Below, piece by piece: positions 18,889 to 26,810 of a stretch of 64,000 nt of DNA. The stretch comes from CBDFNN01 sp965250215. GTDB taxonomy: Bacteria > Bacteroidota > Rhodothermia > Rhodothermales > DATKEJ01. The notes below the pieces were generated by a model. It saw nothing but the letters and a program-made list of their open reading frames with translations. It was not told the origin of the DNA and did not search any database. The stretch is from positions 2,604,001 through 2,668,000 of the forward strand of contig CBDFNN010000004.1 of NCBI GenBank assembly GCA_965250215.1, given 5' to 3'. A program made the translations under genes and the position numbers. The number at the start of each line of letters is the position of its first letter. Positions within the stretch are counted from its first letter, which is position 1.

Positions 18889-19008
18889 GACTTGGAAGCG
18901 CAGACATCTGTCGATGCACTTCTCGCCTGTGGAGCGATTACTTGCACGGGACTTGATGGCGTCTACGTCTACCAAATAAGGGGAATAATCTTTACGGAGA
19001 GCCGGCCT
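18889..19008 (+). pseudogene. Relic of a nadB-like (L-aspartate oxidase) gene
   Basis: Translating 18889-18966 gives DLEAQTSVDALLACG followed by AITCTGLDGVY. It aligns without gaps to residues encoded at 13721-13798 of the intact nadB (DLHAQTSIDGLLACG, then EVTCTGLHGAN), with 18 of 26 identical by hand count and clear similarity at DNA level. Weaker similarity continues to about 19008 (GIIFTESRPF against ALVFSERAY) after a short deletion. No start, FAD-binding N-terminus or further nadB sequence is present, so this is a fragment of an old duplicate or transferred copy. Its codons differ from nadB at many third positions, so it is not a recent copy. Confidence 0.78.
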
Positions 19009-19212
19009 TTTTTCTTGCCTAAATAGACGAGTAATGGAGTCTATGCCAAATCTCATGTAGCAGTTTTAACAAGGTCTATATAAAAACCACAAACGACGGA
19101 GCTCGTATCAGAAACGACTTCCTAAGTCCCAATATATTTCCTATATTCTGTATTCGGGGATGGGTGCTAGAGCTAAAATTCTAGAGCCGATCTCGGGCCG
19201 AAGATTTATCTG

Positions 19213-19238
19213 AACGCCTGCCTGCGAGGGTGGGCGTT
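19213..19238 (+). promoter_or_regulatory. GC-rich hairpin in the rimP-nusA leader
   Basis: Arms 19213-19222 and 19229-19238 (AACGCCTGCC / GGTGGGCGTT, two G-U pairs) with loop TGCGAG, followed by TGTATTAT. It lies 34 bases before rimP and resembles a weak terminator or attenuator; its function is unproven. Confidence 0.5.
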
Positions 19239-19272
19239 TGTATTATATGTAACTTTGAATTATTGAAGAGCG

Positions 19273-19746
19273 ATGGCAGAGCCTGAACTCAAGGACACTC
19301 ATAAGAACGAGACACTGAAGAAGTGGGCAGAAGACGCGTTTGAAAGAGACGACATGTTTGTTGTGGAAGTGGAAGCGAAGGGATTTACTGGATCTCAGAC
19401 CATAACAGTGTATGTCGATGGAGATTCTGGACTTAGTCTAGATGAGTGTACGAAAATCAGCAGAAGTCTGTCTAACAGACTTGAAGAGGAAGATTTGATT
19501 GCAGGGAAGTTTGATTTACGTGTTTCTTCTCCTGGAAAGGAGAGGGCCTTGTTGATTCCGCGCCAGTATTCGAAGCATGTTGGACGAGAGATCGAACTAC
19601 ATGTCTTGATTGATGGCGAGGAAAAGAAAAGAAAGGGAAAACTGTTGGTTTCGAATCCTGAAAGTATCGATCTCGAGAACTCTAAAGGGAACGAAACAAT
19701 TGCTCACAACAACATAACAAAAGCAAGGATAGTGCTTCCTTGGTAG
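19273..19746 (+). CDS. rimP: Ribosome maturation factor RimP
   Basis: 157-residue 30S assembly factor. Landmarks are the N-terminal domain (FVVEVEAKGFTGSQTITVYVDGDSGLSLDECTKISR-type alpha/beta region), RVSSPGKERALLIPRQYSKHVGREIELHV, and the C-terminal SH3-like half ending ITKARIVLPW. ATG 19273 is preceded by GAAGAG. It is the first gene of the rimP-nusA-infB cluster, 17 bp before nusA. Confidence 0.94.
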   Translation: MAEPELKDTHKNETLKKWAEDAFERDDMFVVEVEAKGFTGSQTITVYVDGDSGLSLDECTKISRSLSNRLEEEDLIAGKFDLRVSSPGKERALLIPRQYSKHVGREIELHVLIDGEEKKRKGKLLVSNPESIDLENSKGNETIAHNNITKARIVLPW

Positions 19747-19763
19747 AAATTTAATTTAGGATT

Positions 19764-21182
19764 ATGCAGAGTACGACTCTTGTTTCCTCATTTGCAGAGA
19801 TTGCCCGTGAGAAAGGAATCGACCGTGACGCCCTTCAAATGATTTTGGAGGATGTCTTTCGTGTGATGGTTCGAAAAAGATATGGTGCGGATGACTCATT
19901 CGATATCATTTTCAATCCAGACAATGGAGATATACAGGTATATCATGTCCGCAAAGTAGTCGAGGACATGAACCTCGAAGATCCTGTCACTCAGATCGAA
20001 TTGGCCGATGCCTTGGTGATCGACGACGAGATCGAGTTAGGAGAAGAAATCGCAACTGAAATCAAGATCGTTGACTTTGGTCGACGGGCCGTTGCCATGG
20101 CGAGGCAAGCCTTTGGACAGAAAATCCGAGATCTCGAAAAAGAAAAAGTATATCGGGAATATTCTGAAGTGGTTGGAGAAGTCGTCATCGGTGAAATCTA
20201 CCAGGTCAGAAAGAAAGAAGTCCTCGTCATTCATGATAAAGTTGAGCTTGTTCTTCCAAAAGAAGAACAAATCTATCGAGACCGATACAGAAAAGGAGAC
20301 ATGGTTCGTGCCATGGTAAAAGAGGTGCGGAGAGAGACTGGTGTGAATCCTCAGGTAATCATATCAAGAGCGGATCCGACATTCATGGAGCGGCTTTTCG
20401 AGCTCGAAGTTCCAGAGATCTATGATGACATTGTTGAGATTAAGAGAATCGTTCGAGAGCCCGGAGACCGGGCGAAGGTTGCCGTCAGTTCTTCAGATGA
20501 GAGAATCGATCCTGTTGGTGCCTGCGTTGGAATGAAAGGTGTCAGAATTCATGCTGTAGTCCGTGAATTGAGCAATGAGAATATCGATGTTATTGAATGG
20601 ACTGAAGACTCTGTCGAGCTAATCAAAAGAGCACTTTCTCCCGCCAAACCAATTTCTGTGTCTATAACGAAAGGTGAGCAAACACGAGCCAAGGTTGTAG
20701 TCCAGGCCGACGAAGTTAGTATGGCCATTGGTCGCGGTGGTCAGAATATTCGACTTGCCTCCAAGCTTGTAGGGATGGAGATTGACGTTTACCGGCAAAT
20801 ATCTGACACCGAAGAGGACATTGAAATTGAGGAGTTCGGTGATGCTTTACGGCCCGAAACAATTGAAAGGCTCAAGAACATTGGTTGCGATACAGCCAAG
20901 GCCGTTCTTGAACTATCTGTTGAAGAACTAAGCCGAAGAGCTGGATTCGAACGTGAAATATCGGAAGCTATTCTAAAGCTCATGCGGTCAGAATTCAATG
21001 ATGAGCCGGCTGTCGATGACGACAAGCCAAAGGAAGTTGCCGACGTGCCAAAAGAAGAAGAAGTCAAAGTTTCAGAGAAGCCCAGCGAGGATCTTCCCGT
21101 AGTTGAAGAGGAAGTTGTAACTGCTGAGGTCGAAAGCTCTGATGAACCGTCTGATCCGGAAACGACTGACGAAGAATCGTAG
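19764..21182 (+). CDS. nusA: Transcription termination/antitermination factor NusA
   Basis: 472 residues. It binds RNA polymerase and nascent RNA and modulates pausing, termination and antitermination. Domains in order: polymerase-binding N-terminal domain (about 1-130), S1 (about 137-200), two KH domains (VGACVGMKGVRI and VSMAIGRGGQNIRLASKL carry the two GxxG loops), then a helix-hairpin-helix (AR-like) segment at about 370-415 and a Glu/Asp-rich tail at 415-472. The acidic tail parallels those on S1, ScpB and IF2 in this window. Seventeen bases separate it from rimP and 60 from infB. Confidence 0.96.
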   Translation: MQSTTLVSSFAEIAREKGIDRDALQMILEDVFRVMVRKRYGADDSFDIIFNPDNGDIQVYHVRKVVEDMNLEDPVTQIELADALVIDDEIELGEEIATEIKIVDFGRRAVAMARQAFGQKIRDLEKEKVYREYSEVVGEVVIGEIYQVRKKEVLVIHDKVELVLPKEEQIYRDRYRKGDMVRAMVKEVRRETGVNPQVIISRADPTFMERLFELEVPEIYDDIVEIKRIVREPGDRAKVAVSSSDERIDPVGACVGMKGVRIHAVVRELSNENIDVIEWTEDSVELIKRALSPAKPISVSITKGEQTRAKVVVQADEVSMAIGRGGQNIRLASKLVGMEIDVYRQISDTEEDIEIEEFGDALRPETIERLKNIGCDTAKAVLELSVEELSRRAGFEREISEAILKLMRSEFNDEPAVDDDKPKEVADVPKEEEVKVSEKPSEDLPVVEEEVVTAEVESSDEPSDPETTDEES

Positions 21183-21242
21183 ATAGAATAGCCGGATTAA
21201 AAGAGTCACCTTTCGAAGGTGTTTCCACACAAAACCATATAG

Positions 21243-24089
21243 ATGCCAGAAGGAAAGTCAAAAGGAATTAAGCTATTTAGAGTTCTCAAGGAGCTAAATA
21301 TTGCCAGAGATACTTTGATTAGTTACCTCAAGACGGAAGGAATGGTGCTTGAGGACGTTGGTCCCAATGCCCGTCTTACCGAGGAGATGCATGATGCATT
21401 GCTCCGAGGCTTTGCTACAGAAAGAGAAGCTGTTGAGCGCCACGAAAAGCGTGTAGAACAGATTCAAAAACGTCGCTCCGAGGAGTCTGACGGTGAGGGC
21501 GCGAACGTCTTCTTGGGTGATGAATACGATGAGGAGCCCGTTGCTGAGACAGCAGAGGCGCATCCTGTAAAAGTCGAGCCTATTGTTGAGCCCGAACCCG
21601 AGCCCGAGCTCGAACCCGAGCCCGTTAAAGAGGAGCCGGTCATTGAGGAGCCTGTCGTTGAGGAAAAGGAGCCAATCGAAGAAGTCGTAGAGCAAGAACC
21701 TGAAGTAGTGGAGACTCCTCCCGAACCTGAAGTTGTTGCGGAAGAAGTTCAAGAGGAAGAGCCAGCCTCGCTAGAAGAGGAATCGCAAGTCGCCATTGCA
21801 GAAGCGACTTCAAAAGAAACTACAGAAAAGGCTGTTGAAGAAGGAGAAGCACCGGTTGAAGCCAGCACAGAACCGACTGAAGATAAGACAGAATCTCCTA
21901 CCGAAGACAAAGAAGAAACTCCAAGTTCAGAAGAAAATAAAGAAGCTGCCTCACCGGACACAGGGACAATTGTAGCAGATAGATACACCCTGACCGGACC
22001 AAAGGTACTTGGAACAGTTGATCTCTCCGGTATTGGAGACCCAGGGCGAAAAAAGAGAAAAAGGAAAACCAAAACTGCAGCTACTACTACTGAAACCCGT
22101 CCAACTACGACACAACCCGCTACAGATACCCGCGATTCTGGAAGAAGACGCAATAAGAAGAAAAAGAAAGGGGCTGCTGTAGATTCCGAAGCTGTAGAGC
22201 AAAACTTGCAGGATACCCTTCGTGGGATAAGTCAGGGAGCAGGTGGTAGAAGCAGGCAAAAGAGAAGACGGCAAAGGAGAGAAGAGCACGCTGAAAGGAG
22301 GGCAAATGCGGCAGAGAATGCCGAAGAAGCCGCAAGTGTACTTCGTGTGATGGAGTTTATTTCTGCCAATGAATTGGCGGGATTGATGGATCTATCAATC
22401 AACGATGTGATCGGCGCTTGTATGGAGCTAGGGATGATGGTTTCGATAAACCAACGTTTAGATGCCGATGCCATAACATTGATTGCTGCAGAGTTCGACC
22501 GAGATGTTGAGTTTATCGCGGAAATGGGCGACGAGGATCTTGTAGTCGAGGACGATGATCCAGAATCTTTGAAGCCAAGGAATCCTGTTGTTACGGTGAT
22601 GGGTCACGTCGATCATGGAAAGACCTCATTACTTGACTATATCCGAGAGGCTAACGTTGTTGGCGGTGAGTCTGGAGGAATTACTCAGCATATTGGAGCC
22701 TACGTTGTTGAGCTGAAAGACGGAAAGGAAATCACATTCCTAGATACTCCTGGACACGAAGCTTTTACGGCCATGCGAGCGCGTGGTACCTTGGTCACGG
22801 ATGTTGTCATTTTGGTTGTTGCCTCGGACGATGCTGTTATGCCCCAGACTATTGAGGCGATTAATCACGCTAAAGCTGGTGGGGTGCCAATCGTTGTTGC
22901 TGTAAACAAGATCGATAAAGATGGCGCCAATACGGACCGGGTAATGCAGCAGCTTGCTGATCAGAATGTTCTCGTTGAACAATGGGGCGGTCAAGTTCAG
23001 TGTTCTCTCGTGTCTGCAATAACGGGCGAAGGAGTAGACGATTTGCTTGAGAAGATTCACGTTGAGGCCGAAGTACTTGAACTAAAGGCAAATCCAGATA
23101 GGAACGCCTATGGCACGATCATCGAGAGTAGACTTGATAAAGGTCGAGGAGTTGTCGCCACGACTTTGGTTCAAGGTGGTACACTAAGAGTTGGAGACTT
23201 TGTAGTTGTTGGACAGCACAGCGGTAAGATTCGAGCTATGTTCAACGAAAGAGATGTAAAGATAGAAGAGTCTGGTCCATCTGAACCAGCCCTGATTCTT
23301 GGTCTAGATGGAGCTCCCGAAGTTGGCGATCGACTTGTTGTTCTTGATGATGAGCGAGAAGCGAAAGATATTGCGAGCAACAGGAAACAAATAAAGCGAG
23401 AAAGTTCATTCAGACAGAAGAAGCATATTACGCTCGACGATATTGGGCGACGTCTAGCACTTGGGAATTTCCAAGAACTGAACATCGTTGTAAAGGGTGA
23501 CGTAGCTGGATCTGTTGAGGCTCTCAAGGACTCCCTACTTCGGCTTTCAACGGACGAAGTTCAGTTGAACATCATTCACTCTGGCGTTGGTGCCATTACG
23601 GAAGGTGATGTAATGTTGGCTTCAGCTTCTGATGCCGTCATTCTCGGTTTCCATGTCCGACCTATGCTTGGAGCGAAGAAACTCGCCGAACAAGAAGAGA
23701 TCGACATTCGGACCTATTCCATCATTTACGATGCCATCGAAAATGTTAGAGATGCTTTGGAAGGCCTTCTTTCTCCTGAATTGAGTGAGAAAACAACTGG
23801 AGTTGCTGAGGTTAGAGAAGTCTTTAAAGTACCGAAATTGGGAGCCATTGGAGGATCCTACATTGTCGAGGGCAAGATCAAACGCAACGATACTGTCCGA
23901 CTGGTTCGCGATGGCGTTCAGATCTACGAAGGCACTCTCGTTTCATTGAGACGCTTTAGGGACGATGTGAAAGAAGTTGTCAGTGGTTATGAGTGTGGAA
24001 TAGGAATAACGAACTACAACGATATTAAAGTTGGCGATCAGATTGAATCCTACGAGATTATTGAAACGAAACGGTCTCTAGAGGTCTAG
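21243..24089 (+). CDS. infB: Translation initiation factor IF-2
   Basis: 948-residue GTPase that places fMet-tRNA on the 30S subunit. The IF2N domain opens the protein (IKLFRVLKELNIARDTLISYLKTEG cut here for length; typical of FCB IF2). Residues about 80-240 are Glu/Pro/Val-rich with EPEPEPELEPEP-like repeats, and about 260-360 are Lys/Arg-rich (RRRNKKKKKG, RQKRRRQRR). The second IF2N-like helix-turn region precedes the G domain at about 452: GHVDHGKTS (P-loop), DTPGHEAF, NKIDK. Beta-barrel and C-terminal fMet-tRNA binding domains follow (GLDGAPEVGD, GAIGGSYIVEGKI). A small hairpin (CACCTT/AAGGTG) lies in the 60-bp gap after nusA. Confidence 0.97.
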   Translation: MPEGKSKGIKLFRVLKELNIARDTLISYLKTEGMVLEDVGPNARLTEEMHDALLRGFATEREAVERHEKRVEQIQKRRSEESDGEGANVFLGDEYDEEPVAETAEAHPVKVEPIVEPEPEPELEPEPVKEEPVIEEPVVEEKEPIEEVVEQEPEVVETPPEPEVVAEEVQEEEPASLEEESQVAIAEATSKETTEKAVEEGEAPVEASTEPTEDKTESPTEDKEETPSSEENKEAASPDTGTIVADRYTLTGPKVLGTVDLSGIGDPGRKKRKRKTKTAATTTETRPTTTQPATDTRDSGRRRNKKKKKGAAVDSEAVEQNLQDTLRGISQGAGGRSRQKRRRQRREEHAERRANAAENAEEAASVLRVMEFISANELAGLMDLSINDVIGACMELGMMVSINQRLDADAITLIAAEFDRDVEFIAEMGDEDLVVEDDDPESLKPRNPVVTVMGHVDHGKTSLLDYIREANVVGGESGGITQHIGAYVVELKDGKEITFLDTPGHEAFTAMRARGTLVTDVVILVVASDDAVMPQTIEAINHAKAGGVPIVVAVNKIDKDGANTDRVMQQLADQNVLVEQWGGQVQCSLVSAITGEGVDDLLEKIHVEAEVLELKANPDRNAYGTIIESRLDKGRGVVATTLVQGGTLRVGDFVVVGQHSGKIRAMFNERDVKIEESGPSEPALILGLDGAPEVGDRLVVLDDEREAKDIASNRKQIKRESSFRQKKHITLDDIGRRLALGNFQELNIVVKGDVAGSVEALKDSLLRLSTDEVQLNIIHSGVGAITEGDVMLASASDAVILGFHVRPMLGAKKLAEQEEIDIRTYSIIYDAIENVRDALEGLLSPELSEKTTGVAEVREVFKVPKLGAIGGSYIVEGKIKRNDTVRLVRDGVQIYEGTLVSLRRFRDDVKEVVSGYECGIGITNYNDIKVGDQIESYEIIETKRSLEV

Positions 24090-24092
24090 GGC

Positions 24093-24461
24093 ATGAGTAT
24101 TCGTACTGAAAAAGTTGGTCGTCTCATTCAAAGGGAGATAGCAGCGATTCTTAATACCCACCATCAGGGATTGTCGAAGGGCATCATCACGGTGACTGAT
24201 GCGAAGGTCACTCGCGACCTTTCTATCGCCAGAATTTATGTCAGTATTCTCACTCCAACTGACGAAGATCGTCAGAATGGATTTAATGCGCTTGTTGAAA
24301 TCGGAAGTGAAATTCGAGGTGTGTTGGGTTCAAGAATTCGACATCAGGTTCGAATGATACCTGAGCTTAGATTTATTCTTGACTCGTCTCTAGATCATGT
24401 CGACAAAATTGAGAGCTTAATTAGTCAGGCAAATATTCCAGACGAGTCTAGCGATCAATAG
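24093..24461 (+). CDS. rbfA: Ribosome-binding factor A
   Basis: 122-residue KH-like factor for 16S rRNA 5' end maturation. It has RTEKVGRLIQREIAAIL at the start, the IITVTDAKVTRDLSIARIYVS strand-helix and the C-terminal RMIPELRFILDSSLDHVDKIESLI motif. It starts 3 bp after infB, the conserved order. Confidence 0.94.
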   Translation: MSIRTEKVGRLIQREIAAILNTHHQGLSKGIITVTDAKVTRDLSIARIYVSILTPTDEDRQNGFNALVEIGSEIRGVLGSRIRHQVRMIPELRFILDSSLDHVDKIESLISQANIPDESSDQ

Positions 24462-24470
24462 GGAAGCTTG

Positions 24471-25241
24471 ATGCTAATCGAGACACCTAAAGGAAAGCTT
24501 TCAATAATTTCCCCGGGAAGTCCAATGCCGGAAACATTAGAAGGCCACGGATTCATTATCGACAAGCCTATCTTTTGGAGTTCATTTGATGTAATTCGCT
24601 TTCTCAAATGGTCTACGAAAATTCGGAAAATCGGCCATGCTGGCACTCTGGATCCCCTCGCAACTGGAGTTCTTGTTTGTTTAGTGGGGAGACTGGCGAC
24701 AAAGCATGCAGAATACTTGACAGGCCAATCGAAAACTTACCTAGCTCAGGTGAAATTGGGAGAAACTACAGCATCCTTTGATTCCGAGAGTGAGTCTACA
24801 GGTCAATACGATTTTGATCATATTACGGAAGATTTTGCAAGAGAAGCATCCTCCTCCTTTGAGGGAGAATATTTGCAAACTCCACCGATGTACTCCGCTA
24901 AAAAGGTCGGTGGTGAGCGATTATATAAAAAGGCACGCAGAGGCGAAGAAGTTGAGAGGGAGGCTCGACCCGTTCAAATTGATATTTGCACACTTCTTAG
25001 ATCGGATCTGCCATTAGTTGAACTTGAAATTGACTGCTCTAAAGGGACCTATATTCGATGCATCGCGGATGACTTTGGAAAAAGACTCGATTCTGGTGCT
25101 CATCTTTCTGGCCTGAGAAGAACCAGAAGCGGAAATTTCAATATTGACGATTCTTGGAAGATTGAGGAGTTAGCCAATGCGCTTGGAGTTGACTTCAGTC
25201 AGTTTATTAAGCCAAGACGCCTAAGAGACATGGAGGCATAG
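24471..25241 (+). CDS. truB: tRNA pseudouridine(55) synthase TruB
   Basis: Makes pseudouridine 55 in the tRNA T-loop. The catalytic Asp is residue 61 in KIGHAGTLDPLATGVL. GFIIDKPIFWSSFDVI precedes it, TPPMYSAKKVGGERLYKKARRGEEV is the YSA/K region, and the C-terminal CSKGTYIRCIADDFGKRL is typical. ATG 24471 is preferred over TTG 24468, one codon upstream. About 20 residues precede the usual TruB start (MLIETPKGKLSIISPGSPMP), a modest extension. The gene lies 9 bp after rbfA and 2 bp before ribF. Confidence 0.94.
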   Translation: MLIETPKGKLSIISPGSPMPETLEGHGFIIDKPIFWSSFDVIRFLKWSTKIRKIGHAGTLDPLATGVLVCLVGRLATKHAEYLTGQSKTYLAQVKLGETTASFDSESESTGQYDFDHITEDFAREASSSFEGEYLQTPPMYSAKKVGGERLYKKARRGEEVEREARPVQIDICTLLRSDLPLVELEIDCSKGTYIRCIADDFGKRLDSGAHLSGLRRTRSGNFNIDDSWKIEELANALGVDFSQFIKPRRLRDMEA

Positions 25242-25243
25242 AG

Positions 25244-26272
25244 ATGCGGCTTATTGATCTACGAAATATTGCCGAGCAAGGAGTCTACGAAAGCCTTTCT
25301 ACAAAAGACGTAGAGTCTTTTTCAAGCAGCTACTTCAGCGTGCTCACGCTCGGTAGTTTTGACGGTTTTCATCGAGGTCATGGATATTTAATCGAGGACT
25401 TGCTGAGGGCCAAGCAGGAGTTAGAGCTAGAAATTTCTGGCTCTGATGAACTCAACAGAAAGACCGAGGATATAGTCAGCCTTGTTGTGCAATTTGACCC
25501 CCATCCTAGAGAGGTTTTAATGGGTGAAATGGTCTCTAGATTAAGCTCTGAGACCGAAAACTTGACCGCACTTCGAGAAATGGGAGTTGATTTCCTTTGC
25601 CTTTTGACATTCGACCCTCAAATTGCCAATAAAACAGCAACAGAGTTTATTGAGAACTACCTCATCGATCTCCTTGGAATGAAATCTTTGGTCTTAGGCT
25701 ATGATCACAGCTTTGGGAAGAATCGAGATGCCACCGATACACTATTGAATGAATTGGCACAGAAGCACAGTTTCGCATTCAGGAGACAATCAGAGCTAAC
25801 TGACGAAGGTGCGATTATTTCTTCCTCTTCAATAAGAAAGATGATAGAAGAGGGGAAAGTTGAGAATGCAGCTAAATTCTTAGGAAGGCCATTTCAGTTG
25901 TCCGGAGAGATTATGGAAGGGAAAAGGAGAGGACGGACCATCGGATTTCCAACTGCAAATCTGCAAATTGACGATGAAAGAAAGATTCTTCCGCGATTGG
26001 GAGTCTATTTAGTCTTGGGAGAATCGAAACAAGGCTTTAAAGCCTATGGAATGCTCAATGTGGGTACAAGACCGACTGTGTCGGACGAAGATCGAATTAG
26101 TATCGAAACATTTTTCTTTAATTCTACCGAGAATCTTTATGGCTCGGACATGAGACTCTCTTTTATTAAACGACTTCGCGACGAGAAGAAGTTCAATTCA
26201 ATTGAAGAGTTGAAAGAGCAACTCAACAAGGATCAGGCTGATTGTATTAGCTACATAGAATCACTATCTTGA
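25244..26272 (+). CDS. ribF: Bifunctional riboflavin kinase/FMN adenylyltransferase
   Basis: 342 residues. It converts riboflavin to FMN and then FAD in the cytosol. The N-terminal adenylyltransferase half has LGSFDGFHRGHGYLI, VVQFDPHPREVL, and GYDHSFGKNRDA. SSSSIRKMIEEGKVENAAKFLGRPF joins to the kinase half with GRTIGFPTANL and the C-terminal LRDEKKFNSIEELKEQL. An insertion of about 20 residues follows the first motif (ELEISGSDELNRKTED). truB-ribF-rpsO is a frequent order. Two bases separate it from truB. Confidence 0.95.
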   Translation: MRLIDLRNIAEQGVYESLSTKDVESFSSSYFSVLTLGSFDGFHRGHGYLIEDLLRAKQELELEISGSDELNRKTEDIVSLVVQFDPHPREVLMGEMVSRLSSETENLTALREMGVDFLCLLTFDPQIANKTATEFIENYLIDLLGMKSLVLGYDHSFGKNRDATDTLLNELAQKHSFAFRRQSELTDEGAIISSSSIRKMIEEGKVENAAKFLGRPFQLSGEIMEGKRRGRTIGFPTANLQIDDERKILPRLGVYLVLGESKQGFKAYGMLNVGTRPTVSDEDRISIETFFFNSTENLYGSDMRLSFIKRLRDEKKFNSIEELKEQLNKDQADCISYIESLS

Positions 26273-26285
26273 TGAGCTATATAAG

Positions 26286-26307
26286 AGACGAGAAATACAT
26301 CTCGTCT
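26286..26307 (+). promoter_or_regulatory. Hairpin between ribF and rpsO
   Basis: Perfect 7-bp arms AGACGAG/CTCGTCT (26286-26292, 26301-26307) with an 8-nt loop, followed by TCTTT. It is either a weak terminator after ribF or part of an rpsO leader; S15 autoregulates through its leader in several bacteria. Confidence 0.5.
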
Positions 26308-26337
26308 TCTTTAGCATGGTAAAATCTAAAGAGGACT

Positions 26338-26604
26338 ATGATTACCAAAGAACAGAAAGCAGAGATATTTAAGAAATTTGGAAATGGCGAGGCCGACACC
26401 GGCAAAGCCGAAGTCCAAATTGCAATATTTTCCCATCGAATCAAGCATTTGACAGAGCATTTAAAAAGCAATGTCAAAGATCACTCATCTAGAAGAGGTC
26501 TATTGCGATTGGTTGGAAAAAGGCGTCGACTTTTGAACTATCTCATGGAAGTCGATATCGAACGTTACCGCTCAATTATTAAAGAGCTTGAAATACGTAA
26601 GTAA
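26338..26604 (+). CDS. rpsO: 30S ribosomal protein S15
   Basis: 88 residues, normal length. It is a primary 16S rRNA binder in central-domain assembly. Conserved stretches are ADTGKAEVQIAIFSHRIKHLTEHLK, with HSSRRGLLRLVGKRRRLLNYL as the rRNA-binding core. GAGG lies 5 bases before ATG. It is followed by a long leader and pnp, the classic rpsO-pnp pair. Confidence 0.96.
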   Translation: MITKEQKAEIFKKFGNGEADTGKAEVQIAIFSHRIKHLTEHLKSNVKDHSSRRGLLRLVGKRRRLLNYLMEVDIERYRSIIKELEIRK

Positions 26605-26810
26605 GAGCTTGTCTGCATCCTGAATTCCGAATGCAGACATTCTATAACGATAAAACAAGGGAGAAGGTAAAGGAGCTCCCACAACACCTCACTAACGGAA
26701 ACCCATAAGTGAACCTCATGGGTGAGCTACGCCCAAAACAGATATCAGACCTGTAAAGTCAGATCTCAATGGTTTGTAGTTTTCGTTGCTTGGTTAACTA
26801 AATAAATAAA
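26605..26810 (+). promoter_or_regulatory. pnp leader with predicted hairpins
   Basis: The 206-bp untranslated gap contains a perfect 9-bp stem TGTCTGCAT/ATGCAGACA (26610-26618, 26631-26639) and a second stem ACCCAT/ATGGGT further on. In enterobacteria the pnp leader is cleaved by RNase III and PNPase represses itself through it. A similar arrangement here is inference from position and structure. Confidence 0.5.

Larger units (their letters stand above)
18771..19272. other. 502-bp intergenic region without an intact gene
   Basis: It separates the catabolic operon (-) from the rimP cluster (+), so it should contain both promoters. It also holds the nadB relic (18889-19008) and a G/C-rich hairpin at 19213-19238. 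TAACTTTG at 19250-19257 fits the Bacteroidetes -7 element TAnnTTTG but lacks a matching -33 box. I see no tRNA or intact small ORF. Confidence 0.7.

Noticed and set aside
19150..19210. Possible structured RNA before rimP
   Set aside because: Only short, imperfect stems were found (CTAGA/TCTAG and CCGA/TCGG) and no known RNA family pattern, including tRNA, fits.
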